In this document: positions 33,921 through 41,929 of the stretch, piece by piece
Position numbering within the stretch: position 1 is the stretch's first letter
Layout: each line of letters starts with the position of its first letter
NCBI GenBank assembly: GCA_963669285.2
Contig: CAXXSI010000014.1
Coordinates: forward strand, 434,001-498,000
Source of the DNA: JAWKWH01 sp963669285
GTDB lineage: Bacteria; Pseudomonadota; Alphaproteobacteria; Rhizobiales; Rhizobiaceae
Length of the DNA stretch: 64,000 bases
Direction of reading: 5' to 3'
Notes under the pieces: generated by a model
What the model was told of the DNA's origin: nothing
Seen by the model: only the letters and a program-made list of their open reading frames with translations
The model's database searches: none
Made by a program: the position numbers and the translations under genes

Positions 33921-34433
33921 ATGGGTGTATTCGATTTTGTAAAATCCGTTGGCAAGAAACTGGGCATCGGCGACGACGAAGCCCCGGAGGCAGATGCCCT
34001 CAAGAAGGAACTCGATTCGCACGATCTTGGAACCGATCACGTCGAGGTCGAGATCGTGGGCGACAAGGCGGTGATCAAGGGTGTGGTTGCCGACCAGTCG
34101 ATATTCGAGAAAGCGGTCATTGCCGTCGGCAATACGCTCGGGATTTCATCGGTGGAGGCCTCCGAACTCAAGGTTGTGGCGCCGGATTCAGGACTGAAAC
34201 TCGATGCCGGCGCAGACATGACCGCACTTGTTGCCGCTTCCGGCCCGCCGCCTAAGGCGCCGGTGTTTCACACGGTGGAAAAGGGCGACAATCTGTGGAA
34301 GGTCGCCGAGAAGGCGTACGGCAAGGGCAAGGGCGGCAAGTACACCGTCATTTTCGAAGCCAACAAGCCGATGCTGTCGGACCCGGACAAGATTTACCCC
34401 GGACAGGTGCTGCGCATTCCGGAATTGGCGTGA
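33921..34433 (+). CDS. BON-LysM domain protein (YgaU/Kbp-like)
   Basis: 170 residues from ATG 33921. After MGVFDFVKSVGKKLGIGDDE come a BON domain (HVEVEIVGDKAVIKGVVADQSIFEKAVIAVGNTLGISSVEAS, approx. 45-90) and a C-terminal LysM domain (FHTVEKGDNLWKVAEKAYGKGKGGKYTVIFEANKPMLSDPDKIYPGQVLRIP). This is the layout of the E. coli potassium-binding protein Kbp (YgaU), a cytoplasmic K+ sensor. The absence of a signal peptide agrees. The following gene overlaps its stop by four bases. Confidence 0.9.
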   Translation: MGVFDFVKSVGKKLGIGDDEAPEADALKKELDSHDLGTDHVEVEIVGDKAVIKGVVADQSIFEKAVIAVGNTLGISSVEASELKVVAPDSGLKLDAGADMTALVAASGPPPKAPVFHTVEKGDNLWKVAEKAYGKGKGGKYTVIFEANKPMLSDPDKIYPGQVLRIPELA

Positions 34434-34870
34434 ATTCTGCGAACCTGATATCCCGCCGCGCCATGCTTTGCTGTATTGGCGCGGCGGCCGTTTCGCCGGC
34501 ACTGGCCGGATCGGTCTACACGCCGGGTCGCGGCGATCCGGACCGTAAAGCGATCCTCAACTCCGTCCGCCCGCGCATTGAACATGAAACGCGCGGCGCG
34601 GTGGAGTTTGTCGTTCGTACCCTCAACGTTATGGATGACTGGGCCTTTGCCGTGCTCGACCCGCAAAGGCCGGGCGGCAGGCAAATCCGCATCGAAGATA
34701 CGATCCATGCCGCAGACGCCGATTTCATGGATGGTCTGACCGTCTATGCGCTGTCGCGGCGCACATCCGGCGGCTGGCGCCTGGTCGAATCGGTCACCGG
34801 GCCCACCGACGTCGCCTACGATCCCTGGCCGGAGATCTTCGGCGCACCACGGGCGATATTCGGGTATTAG
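34430..34870 (+). CDS. small secreted protein, twin-arginine-like signal, unknown function
   Basis: The GTG at 34430 overlaps the stop of the LysM gene (GTGA) and gives 146 residues. The N-terminus SRRAMLCCIGAAAVSPALAG is a signal peptide with paired arginines, so export by Tat or Sec is possible. The mature domain (NSVRPRIEHETRGAVEFVVRTLNVMDDWAFAVLDPQRPGG...YALSRRTSGGWRLVESVTGPTDVAYDPWPEIFGAPRAIF) looks like a compact alpha/beta fold. Similar short exported proteins occur in rhizobia without assigned function. Confidence 0.75.
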   Translation: MNSANLISRRAMLCCIGAAAVSPALAGSVYTPGRGDPDRKAILNSVRPRIEHETRGAVEFVVRTLNVMDDWAFAVLDPQRPGGRQIRIEDTIHAADADFMDGLTVYALSRRTSGGWRLVESVTGPTDVAYDPWPEIFGAPRAIFGY

Positions 34871-34881
34871 AGACTACCCGA

Positions 34882-35325
34882 CTACCCGCAATCGACAGGC
34901 TGCGGATCCTGCACAAAGGCAGGCGTGGTGATCTTGTAGTAGTCGGAATTGAACTTCACGTTCTTGAAGAAATAACCCTCGTCATAGGTCTGAAAGATGA
35001 TGCGGAAATAGATGTTCGACGCGCGGCCGCGGTCGGCGGTGACCACGAGAAACTCCTGAGCGAACTCACCCAGATCGGCGATCTGATAGACCTTGCCCTT
35101 GCTCATGTTGAAGCCCTTGAGCTCCGGTCGAAATATCGGATCAAGCTTTGCGCGGTCCGAATCCGGCCAGAGTCTCGCCAGTTTGAGCAACTGGCCGATC
35201 GTCACGTCGGTGCCCTTGTCCAATATGCTGGCGAATTCGCAGGTTTCAGCCAGCGGATCCTGCGCCAGGGCCGGCCCGGCCGCGATTGTGGACAATACAG
35301 CAATGGCTGCGAAACTTTTTCTCAT
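34882..35325 (-). CDS. small secreted protein of unknown function
   Basis: ATG 35325 follows GGGGAGGAA at correct spacing, so the longer frame to 35376 is rejected. The 147-residue product has a signal peptide (MRKSFAAIAVLSTIAAGPALA) and a mature domain with two cysteines at its ends (ETCEFAS near the N-terminus, PVDCG at the C-terminus) that could form a disulfide. The core FNMSKGKVYQIADLGEFAQEFLVVTADRGRASNIYFRIIFQTYDEGYFFKNVKFNSDYYKIT suggests a beta-rich fold. No family is recognised. It converges on the preceding secreted-protein gene. Confidence 0.75.
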   Translation of the reverse strand: MRKSFAAIAVLSTIAAGPALAQDPLAETCEFASILDKGTDVTIGQLLKLARLWPDSDRAKLDPIFRPELKGFNMSKGKVYQIADLGEFAQEFLVVTADRGRASNIYFRIIFQTYDEGYFFKNVKFNSDYYKITTPAFVQDPQPVDCG

Positions 35326-35393
35326 CAATTCCTCCCCGGATAATAATGCGCCCTGCCCATTGGCTGATGAAATCAATCAGCTAATTTGGCCAC

Positions 35394-36008
35394 ATGCAAG
35401 TTTTACCCAAGGGCGTACGCCACATACCAGGCTATCTCGATGTGTCTGCTCAGGCAGCGCTCGTGTCTGATATCCGCTCGATCATCGCGCAGGCGCCGCT
35501 GTTCACACCGACCATGCCGCGAACGGGCAAGCCGATGAGCGTGCGCATGAGCAATTGCGGGCCGTTGGGCTGGATCACCGACAAAGAGAATGGCTACCGC
35601 TATCAGCCCACCCATCCGGCAAGCGGCAAACCGTGGCCGGATATGCCGCAGCAGCTCACTGAGATCTGGGATGCGGTTTCAGGATATACCGAGCCGCCGC
35701 AGGCGTGTCTGATCAATTTCTATGCCGAGACGGCCAGGATGGGCATGCACCAGGACCGCGATGAGGAGGATTTCAACGCGCCGGTGGTTTCCATATCGCT
35801 TGGTGATACCTGCCTGTTTCGCGTCGGCGAGACCATGCGCGGCGGCAGAACGACATCGTTCAAGCTGAAGAGCGGCGATATTGTCGTTCTCGGCGGGCAA
35901 GGCCGGCTGTGTTTTCACGGCGTCGACAGGATCTATCCGGCCACCTCCGCCCTGTTGAAAAACGGCGGCAGGCTGAACCTGACCCTGCGGCGGGTGACCG
36001 CGCCATAA
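35394..36008 (+). CDS. alkB: alkylated DNA repair dioxygenase AlkB
   Basis: 204 residues. This Fe(II)/2-oxoglutarate dioxygenase has MGMHQDRDEEDFNAPVVSISLGD with the H-x-D iron ligands near 117-119, the distal His in LCFHGVDRIYP near 177, and NLTLRR with the 2-oxoglutarate-binding arginines at the C-terminus. The substrate loop begins SVRMSNCGPLGWITDKENGYRY. AlkB removes methyl groups such as 1-methyladenine and 3-methylcytosine from DNA and RNA. It converges on coaA. There is no adjacent ada gene. Confidence 0.94.
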   Translation: MQVLPKGVRHIPGYLDVSAQAALVSDIRSIIAQAPLFTPTMPRTGKPMSVRMSNCGPLGWITDKENGYRYQPTHPASGKPWPDMPQQLTEIWDAVSGYTEPPQACLINFYAETARMGMHQDRDEEDFNAPVVSISLGDTCLFRVGETMRGGRTTSFKLKSGDIVVLGGQGRLCFHGVDRIYPATSALLKNGGRLNLTLRRVTAP

Positions 36009-36029
36009 CCGGTTGCCGAGGTCCTGACG

Positions 36030-36992
36030 CTAAAGCTTCCTGAGCGCGACTTCCTGCACCAGATGGTTGGTGCCCTTCTGCAGGATAAGATCGGCGCGCG
36101 GGCGCGTCGGCAGGATGTTTTCGCGCAAGTTCTTCAGGTTGATGTTGACCCACAGTCCCTGGGCAATGGCCAGCGCGGCATCGTCGGTCAGTTGCGAATA
36201 ACGATGGAAGAACGAGTCCGGGTTGCGGAAAGCGGTCTCGCGCAGCCGCATGAACCTGTCGACATACCATTTGTGGATCAGCGCCTCATCGGCGTCGATG
36301 TAAATCGAAAAATCGAAGAAATCCGACACCACCGGTACCGCCGCGCCATCCTCGGGCAGGTCGCGGGTCTGCAACACGTTGATGCCCTCGAAGATGAGGA
36401 TGTCGGGCCGGTCGATGGTCTTGTACTCGCCGGCACGCACATCGTAGGTCAGATGCGAATATAGCGGCGCGCGGACACTACCCTGGCCCGACTTGATATC
36501 GGACAGAAACCGCAACAGCGCGCCGACATCGTAGCTTTCGGGAAAGCCCTTTTTTTCCATCAGCCCGTGCTCGCGCAGCACCGAATTGGGGTGCAGGAAG
36601 CCGTCGGTAGTAACCAGATCGACCTTCGGGCTCGACGGCCAACGGGTCAAAAGCTCCTGCAATACGCGGGCGGTGGTCGATTTGCCGACCGCAACCGAGC
36701 CGGCCACGCCGATGATGAACGGCGTCTTGACCGCGTCGCCGACATTGAGAAAGTCCTTGCGCTGGCGAAACAGCAACTGGCTTGCCTCGACATGCGCCGA
36801 CAGCAGCCGCGACAACGACAGATAGATGCGGCGCACTTCCTCCAGATCGACCGGATCGTTCAGCGAACGCAGGCGCTCGACCTCATCTTCGGTCAGGGTC
36901 AGTGGCGTATCGGCACGGAACTTGGCCCAATGTTCCGCGGAAAAGAAACGATAGGGCGAATATTTCCGCTCACTGGGTGCGAACTGGTCCAT
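36030..36992 (-). CDS. coaA: type I pantothenate kinase
   Basis: The ATG at 36992 gives 320 residues, the usual CoaA length, starting MDQFAPSERKYSPYRFFSAEHW. The longer upstream frame is rejected because it runs into the hisE region. The P-loop is IIGVAGSVAVGKSTTARVL near 95, followed by TTDGFLHPN, EKKGFPESYD and a C-terminal DADEALIHKWYVDRFMRLRETAF. It phosphorylates pantothenate in the first, feedback-controlled step of coenzyme A synthesis. It lies 26 bases downstream of hisE on the same strand, an arrangement common in rhizobia. Confidence 0.96.
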   Translation of the reverse strand: MDQFAPSERKYSPYRFFSAEHWAKFRADTPLTLTEDEVERLRSLNDPVDLEEVRRIYLSLSRLLSAHVEASQLLFRQRKDFLNVGDAVKTPFIIGVAGSVAVGKSTTARVLQELLTRWPSSPKVDLVTTDGFLHPNSVLREHGLMEKKGFPESYDVGALLRFLSDIKSGQGSVRAPLYSHLTYDVRAGEYKTIDRPDILIFEGINVLQTRDLPEDGAAVPVVSDFFDFSIYIDADEALIHKWYVDRFMRLRETAFRNPDSFFHRYSQLTDDAALAIAQGLWVNINLKNLRENILPTRPRADLILQKGTNHLVQEVALRKL

Positions 36993-37018
36993 CAACTCTT
37001 TCCTGCCACCAGGTTCGT

Positions 37019-37342
37019 TTAACTCTCTTTGCGAGACCGTTTTTCCGCAATGCCCGAGGTCGCGGTGCGCTCTTCCAGTTCCGCGAGAACATTCGACAGT
37101 GGAATGCCTGCAATGTGGAGGACCACAAGCCAATGATAAAGAAGATCGGCGCTTTCCGAAACAAGACCTTCGTTGTCTCCGGAGGTCGCCGCGATCACTG
37201 CCTCGACGGCTTCCTCGCCCAGCTTCTGCGCCGCCTTGGGCATGCCTTTGGCGACCAGTTTCGCAGTCCAAGAATCAGGATCACCGGAGCCGGCGCGCGC
37301 GGCGATGATCGCTTCGAGATCGTCGAGGGTAAACTCGCTCAT
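37019..37342 (-). CDS. hisE: phosphoribosyl-ATP pyrophosphatase
   Basis: 107 residues from ATG 37342. The MazG-like all-alpha fold shows KLGEEAVEAVIAA and SESADLLYHWLVVL, whose Glu and Asp residues bind Mg2+. HisE removes pyrophosphate from phosphoribosyl-ATP, the second step of histidine synthesis. The gene starts four bases after hisF. HisI is not in the window, so these two functions are on separate proteins here, as usual in alphaproteobacteria. Confidence 0.95.
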   Translation of the reverse strand: MSEFTLDDLEAIIAARAGSGDPDSWTAKLVAKGMPKAAQKLGEEAVEAVIAATSGDNEGLVSESADLLYHWLVVLHIAGIPLSNVLAELEERTATSGIAEKRSRKES

Positions 37343-37346
37343 CAGA

Positions 37347-38132
37347 TCAACTCCCAGGATCGAGGCGCATGGCAATGCCGGCATCGGCCATGTGTTTCTT
37401 GGCTTCGGCGATCGTATAGGTTCCAAAATGGAAAATCGAGGCGGCGAGCACCGCCGTGGCGTGGCCGTCGCGAATGCCCTCGACCAGGTGATCGAGATTG
37501 CCGACACCGCCGGAAGCAATCACCGGCACCCGCACCGCATCGGCAATGGCGCTGGTCAGCGCCAGGTCATAGCCGATCTTGGTGCCGTCGCGGTCCATCG
37601 AGGTGAGCAGAATTTCGCCGGCCCCCAGATCGACGACCTTGCGGGCGAACTCAACCGCGTCGATGCCGGTCGGCTCGCGCCCGCCATGGGTGAAGATTTC
37701 CCAGCGGTCGGCTTCGCCCTCGCCGGAAACCTTCTTGGCGTCGATGGCAACGACGATGCACTGGTTACCGAACTTGTCGGCGGCTTCGGCAACGAATTGC
37801 GGGTTCTTTACCGCTGCGGTGTTGATCGACACCTTGTCGGCGCCGGCCAGCAGCAGTTTGCGGATATCGGCAACGGTGCGAACGCCGCCACCGACCGTGA
37901 CCGGCATGAAGCACTGTTCGGCGGTACGCGCGACGACGTCGAAGATCGTCTCGCGATTGTCGGACGAGGCCGTGATGTCGAGAAAACACAATTCGTCGGC
38001 GCCGGCCGCATCATAGGCCTTTGCCGCCTCGACCGGATCGCCGGCGTCGATCAGATCGACGAAATTGACGCCCTTGACGACGCGGCCGTCCTTGACGTCG
38101 AGACAGGGAATGACACGGGCTTTGAGGGTCAC
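37347..38132 (-). CDS. hisF: imidazole glycerol phosphate synthase, cyclase subunit
   Basis: 261 residues, a (beta/alpha)8 barrel. Catalytic Asp residues lie in IPCLDVKDGRVVKGV (D11) and LLTSMDRDGTKIGYD (near D130). Phosphate-binding motifs are TVGGGVRTVAD and IASGGVGNLDHLVEG. HisF takes ammonia from HisH and makes imidazole glycerol phosphate and AICAR. Its start overlaps the hisA stop by four bases. Confidence 0.97.
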   Translation of the reverse strand: MTLKARVIPCLDVKDGRVVKGVNFVDLIDAGDPVEAAKAYDAAGADELCFLDITASSDNRETIFDVVARTAEQCFMPVTVGGGVRTVADIRKLLLAGADKVSINTAAVKNPQFVAEAADKFGNQCIVVAIDAKKVSGEGEADRWEIFTHGGREPTGIDAVEFARKVVDLGAGEILLTSMDRDGTKIGYDLALTSAIADAVRVPVIASGGVGNLDHLVEGIRDGHATAVLAASIFHFGTYTIAEAKKHMADAGIAMRLDPGS

Positions 38133-38899
38133 CGCTCTTCCTCGAACATAGCCGGTTCGACCTCGGCATTGCCGCGCAGGATGGCCAATGCCTCTTCGGC
38201 GTCAAAGCGGCCGTCATAAAGCGCCCGTCCGGATATCGCGCCCTCAAGCTTTGCAGCGTCCGGCATGGTCATGCGCACCACATCGGCGATCGAGGCCAGG
38301 CCGCCGGAGGCGATGACCGGGGTCGAGACCGCGTCGGCCAGGATGATCGTCGCCTCCCAGTTGATGCCGGTCAGCACGCCGTCGCGGTCGATGTCGGTGT
38401 AGATGATCGCCGCAACGCCGGCACCCTCGAAACGCCTTGCAAGTTCGATGGTGCTCAGTTCGGACGTTTCCGCCCAGCCTTCGACGGCAACCGTGCCGCC
38501 GCGCGCATCGATCCCCACGGCGATTCGGCCGGGAAATTTTCTGCACGCCTGCCTGACCAGATCCGGATCGCGCACAGCGACCGTGCCGAGAATGACACGG
38601 GCCAGTCCCTTGTCGAGCCAGCGTTCGATATGGTCGAGCGTGCGGATACCGCCGCCGAGTTGCACCGGATTTTTGGTCGCCGCGAGGATTGATTCAACAG
38701 CTTCGCCGTTTTTCGATTCGCCGGCAAAGGCGCCGTCGAGATCGACCACATGCAGCCAATCGAAGCCCTGGTCTTCAAATTCCTTCGCCTGGGCGGCGGG
38801 ATCGGCGTTGTAGACCCGGGCGGTATCCATGTCGCCGAGCTTGAGACGCACGCATTCGCCGTCCTTCAGGTCGATTGCGGGAAACAGGATACGGCCCAT
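38129..38899 (-). CDS. hisA: ProFAR isomerase HisA
   Basis: 256 residues of the HisA/HisF barrel family. FPAIDLKDGECVRLKLGD carries the first catalytic Asp, and IIYTDIDRDGVLTGIN carries the second. LGGGIRTLDHIERWLD and VIASGGLASIADVVRM bind the phosphates. It isomerises ProFAR to PRFAR, the HisF substrate. The stop overlaps the hisF start by four bases, and hisH ends one base upstream of its start codon. Confidence 0.97.
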   Translation of the reverse strand: MGRILFPAIDLKDGECVRLKLGDMDTARVYNADPAAQAKEFEDQGFDWLHVVDLDGAFAGESKNGEAVESILAATKNPVQLGGGIRTLDHIERWLDKGLARVILGTVAVRDPDLVRQACRKFPGRIAVGIDARGGTVAVEGWAETSELSTIELARRFEGAGVAAIIYTDIDRDGVLTGINWEATIILADAVSTPVIASGGLASIADVVRMTMPDAAKLEGAISGRALYDGRFDAEEALAILRGNAEVEPAMFEEER

Positions 38900-38900
38900 C

Positions 38901-39551
38901 TTACGGATTCCATTTCAAAAAGTTGGCGATCAGCGCCAGACCCAGTGCCTGGCTCTTTTCGGGGTGAAACTGGGTACCGGCAAGATTACCGCGTGCGACC
39001 GCGGCGGTCACCTGTCCACCATAGTCGGTCGATGCAATGACATCTTCGTCGCGCTCAGCCGCCAGATGGTAAGAATGGACGAAATAGGCGTGCAGACCGC
39101 CGGGCCCGGTGGCGATGCCATCAAACAGCGGGTGATCGCGCCTCAAATCGAGTGTGTTCCAGCCGATCTGCGGAATTTTAAGGGACGGATCGTCGGGCTC
39201 CATCTCGACGACATCGCCCTTGATCCAGTCAAACCCGTCAGTGACGGTCTTCTCAAGTCCGCGCGAAGCCATCAACTGCATGCCGACGCAGATGCCAAGG
39301 AATGGCCGGCCATTACTGATGGCCACCTCGTCAATGGCATCATGCATTCCCGGAACCGCATCCAGGCCGGCGCGGCAATCGGCAAATGCGCCGACACCCG
39401 GCAGCACGATGCGATCGGCGCGACGAACCGTATCGGCGTCGTCGGTCAGCACGATCTCTGCGGTCACACCGGCCTCGCGCGCGGCGCGCTCGAAAGCCTT
39501 GGTTGCCGAGCGCAGATTGCCCGACCCGTAATCGATGATTGCGACCCGCAT
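38901..39551 (-). CDS. hisH: imidazole glycerol phosphate synthase, glutamine amidotransferase subunit
   Basis: 216 residues from ATG 39551. This class-I glutaminase has IDYGSGNLRSATKAFERA at the N-terminus, the oxyanion strand IVLPGVGAFADC, the nucleophile in FLGICVGMQLMASRG (Cys near 86), and the catalytic His/Glu in GTQFHPEKSQALG. It supplies ammonia to HisF. The start codon overlaps the TGA of the DUF2628 gene, so the two are translationally coupled. Confidence 0.97.
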   Translation of the reverse strand: MRVAIIDYGSGNLRSATKAFERAAREAGVTAEIVLTDDADTVRRADRIVLPGVGAFADCRAGLDAVPGMHDAIDEVAISNGRPFLGICVGMQLMASRGLEKTVTDGFDWIKGDVVEMEPDDPSLKIPQIGWNTLDLRRDHPLFDGIATGPGGLHAYFVHSYHLAAERDEDVIASTDYGGQVTAAVARGNLAGTQFHPEKSQALGLALIANFLKWNP

Positions 39552-40027
39552 CAGCGCGTTCCCGGATAATCGAGAAGGCCAAGCGCAGGCGCGGCAAACG
39601 GCCCGGCAGGCTTGTTCGGCTCGCTCACGTGGGAAGGCTTCGGCGTCTGCGAGGCCTGTGTCCGCGCTTCGCGTCGCGAGAAATAACGCAGTTCCGCATC
39701 GGCGGCGCTGTCGGCTTCCACGGTGGCGGCTTGACGAAAACCGCGCCTTTCCAGCGCTGCGATGCGCAGTTGCGGGCCTTCGATGGCGACGAAAATGGAA
39801 ACCAAAGTCGAAAGCAGCGGCGCGACCATACCCATGCCGGATATCGTGCCGAAGGCAGCAATGGCGACGGCGGCCGCAAGCGCCAGAAGCGCTTCGATCC
39901 ACAATCGGTGCCAGGCAAGCCAGATTACCGGGACAATCAGAGCGATGACAGCAAATTTGTCGCGAACGAATTCGGTGCGGCTGCCCGGCTCGCCGAAATC
40001 GCTTTCCATCACAACATAGGCGGTCAT
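39551..40027 (-). CDS. DUF2628 membrane protein within the his cluster
   Basis: 158 residues. The start MTAYVVMESDFGEPGSRTEFVRDKFAVIALIVPVIWLAWHRLWIEALLAL is characteristic of the DUF2628 family (V-x-D-x-F---A-P-x-W-L---LW). About three membrane spans lie in residues 25-95. The C-terminal ~65 residues are polar and proline-rich. It sits between hisB and hisH, overlapping hisH. This placement is conserved in many rhizobia, but no histidine-related function has been shown. Confidence 0.88.
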   Translation of the reverse strand: MTAYVVMESDFGEPGSRTEFVRDKFAVIALIVPVIWLAWHRLWIEALLALAAAVAIAAFGTISGMGMVAPLLSTLVSIFVAIEGPQLRIAALERRGFRQAATVEADSAADAELRYFSRREARTQASQTPKPSHVSEPNKPAGPFAAPALGLLDYPGTR

Positions 40028-40031
40028 CGCG

Positions 40032-40643
40032 TCAGCCTTTCAGCGTTCCCTTGGTCGAAGGAACGGCGCCGGCGTTGCGCGGGTCCGCCTCGATCGCGTG
40101 GCGCAGCGTCCGCGCCACGGCTTTAAAGCAGGTTTCGGCGATATGATGGCTGTTGGCACCGTAATGGTTCACAATATGCAGCGTGATGCCTGCATGCTGC
40201 GACAATGCCTGAAAGAACTCGCGCACCAGTTCGGTATCGAAAGCGCCGATCTTTTGTGTCGGAAACTCGACATTCCAGACCAGAAACGGCCTGCCGGAGA
40301 CGTCGATTGCGGCTTTCGTCATGGTTTCGTCCATAGCCAGGTCAAGCGATGCGTAGCGATTGATGCCGCGGCGCTCGCCCAGCGCCTGCGCAATCGCCTG
40401 TCCGAGCGCGATGCCTGTGTCCTCCACCGTGTGGTGATCGTCGATATGCAGATCTCCGGCGGCCCTGACGGTCATGTCGATCATCGAGTGTTTGGACAAT
40501 TGTTCGAGCATATGGTCGAAAAATCCGACGCCGGTGGAGATGTCGAATGCGCCTGTTCCGTCGAGGTCAACGGCGACTTCAATGTCCGTTTCGCTGGTTT
40601 TGCGACTGATACTGGCCGAACGATCGGCACCTGGTGTGGTCAT
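40032..40643 (-). CDS. hisB: imidazoleglycerol-phosphate dehydratase
   Basis: 203 residues. Metal-binding repeats typical of IGPD are visible: STGVGFFDHMLEQLSKHS, HIDDHHTVEDTGIALGQA, HAGITLHIVNHYGANSHHIAETCFKA. The C-terminal TLRHAIEADPRNAGAVPSTKGTL closes the family signature. It dehydrates imidazole glycerol phosphate to imidazole acetol phosphate. This is the monofunctional form, without the histidinol-phosphatase domain of enterobacteria. It is the first gene of the minus-strand his cluster and divergent from hslV. Confidence 0.97.
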   Translation of the reverse strand: MTTPGADRSASISRKTSETDIEVAVDLDGTGAFDISTGVGFFDHMLEQLSKHSMIDMTVRAAGDLHIDDHHTVEDTGIALGQAIAQALGERRGINRYASLDLAMDETMTKAAIDVSGRPFLVWNVEFPTQKIGAFDTELVREFFQALSQHAGITLHIVNHYGANSHHIAETCFKAVARTLRHAIEADPRNAGAVPSTKGTLKG

Positions 40644-40839
40644 GACCGGAATTCCTGCTCAAAGCGAGGGCGTTCTAGCAACAGCGCCGCCTTATTGCCA
40701 GTTGCAAGTGTGCACCACCGTTAACCGCAATATTTTTACGGTTTGCAATCCGGGCCCGCATTAATACATAAGACCGCAATCAAAGGGTTTCGGCATGCCG
40801 CTTTCAAGGGCATTCCGATCCGCCGCAAAGGAGAAATTA
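40644..40839. promoter_or_regulatory. divergent hisB / hslV promoter region
   Basis: About 196 bases separate two operons, histidine synthesis leftwards and the heat-shock protease HslVU rightwards. A stretch around 40730-40775 is AT-rich, as expected of a promoter. I do not see a confident RpoH-type -35/-10 pair. AAAGGAG sits well placed before the hslV ATG. Confidence 0.5.
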
Positions 40840-41400
40840 ATGGCCGATCACGCTTCGCCACCATCCATGCATGCGACAACCATTATCACCGTCCGCAAGG
40901 GCGGCAAGGTTGTCATCGCCGGTGACGGACAGGTCAGCCTCGGACAGACCGTCATGAAGGGCAATGCACGCAAGGTCCGCCGGATCGGCAAGGATAATGC
41001 CGTAATCGCCGGTTTTGCCGGCGCGACGGCGGACGCCTTTACCCTGCTTGAGCGCCTTGAAGCCAAACTGGAGCAGTATCCGGGCCAATTGACCCGCGCC
41101 TGTGTGGAACTGGCCAAGGACTGGCGTACCGATCGCTATCTCAGACGGCTCGAGGCGATGATGCTGGTGGCGGACAAGGATGTCAGCCTGGCGATCACCG
41201 GTACCGGAGACGTTCTGGAACCCGAACACGGCGTCATGGCCATCGGCTCCGGCGGAAACTATGCGCTGGCCGCTGCGCGCGCATTGTCGGATTCGGATCT
41301 CGACGCCGAGGCGATCGCCCGCAAATCGATGGCGATCGCCGCCGAAATCTGTGTCTACACCAACAACAGCTTCGTAATCGAGACGCTGGATGCCAGCTAA
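40840..41400 (+). CDS. hslV: ATP-dependent protease peptidase subunit HslV
   Basis: 186 residues from ATG 40840. An N-terminal extension (MADHASPPSMHA) precedes TTIITVRKGGKVVIAGDGQVSLGQTVMKGNARKVRRI. After processing, the first threonine of TTI would be the catalytic nucleophile, and GDGQVSLGQT is the HslV signature. HslV forms two stacked hexamers capped by HslU and degrades misfolded and regulatory proteins. The GNAT gene overlaps its 3' end by 11 bases. Confidence 0.97.
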   Translation: MADHASPPSMHATTIITVRKGGKVVIAGDGQVSLGQTVMKGNARKVRRIGKDNAVIAGFAGATADAFTLLERLEAKLEQYPGQLTRACVELAKDWRTDRYLRRLEAMMLVADKDVSLAITGTGDVLEPEHGVMAIGSGGNYALAAARALSDSDLDAEAIARKSMAIAAEICVYTNNSFVIETLDAS

Positions 41401-41929
41401 AACGCCTGAAATCGATTTCCGGGCGGTCTCGCCCGGTGATCTAGATTTGCTTGGCCAGTGGATGGAAACGTCTCACTGGCGCAAATGGTGGGGCGATCCC
41501 GAAGAGGAACTCGGCTTCATCCGGGACATGGTCGAAGGCCGGGACACGACGCGGCCGTTTATCTTCGAGGTTGACGGCAGGCCTGTCGGATACATCCAGT
41601 ACTGGTTCATCGGCGAGCACCAAAACGAACAATGGGCAAAAGATGACCCATGGCTGATGGAACTGCCGGCCGATGCCATCGGTGTTGACCTGTCGATCGG
41701 CGCGGTCGAAAACCTGTCGAAGGGCATCGGCACTGCGTCGTTGAGAAAATTCGTGCAAAAGCTGCTGCAGGACGGATTCAAGACCATCATCATCGACCCG
41801 GATCCCGACAATGAACGCGCCGTTCGCGCTTACCGCAAATCGGGATTTCGACCGGTAAAGCACCTTGAAGGCAGGTTCGAAGGGGTGCTGGTCATGCAAT
41901 ACAAGACAAACAAGAACGAGTTGAATTGA
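41390..41929 (+). CDS. GNAT acetyltransferase, AAC(6')-like
   Basis: 179 residues. It resembles the aminoglycoside 6'-N-acetyltransferase branch of the GNAT fold: FRAVSPGDLDLLGQWMETSHWRKWWGDPEEEL, FIFEVDGRPVGYIQYWFI, DLSIGAVENLSKGIGTASLRKFVQKL (acetyl-CoA site) and DPDPDNERAVRAYRKSGFRPV. The real substrate may be a small metabolite, siderophore intermediate or protein rather than an antibiotic. It lies between hslV and hslU and overlaps hslV by 11 bases and hslU by one, so it is expressed with the protease. Confidence 0.88.
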   Translation: MPAKTPEIDFRAVSPGDLDLLGQWMETSHWRKWWGDPEEELGFIRDMVEGRDTTRPFIFEVDGRPVGYIQYWFIGEHQNEQWAKDDPWLMELPADAIGVDLSIGAVENLSKGIGTASLRKFVQKLLQDGFKTIIIDPDPDNERAVRAYRKSGFRPVKHLEGRFEGVLVMQYKTNKNELN

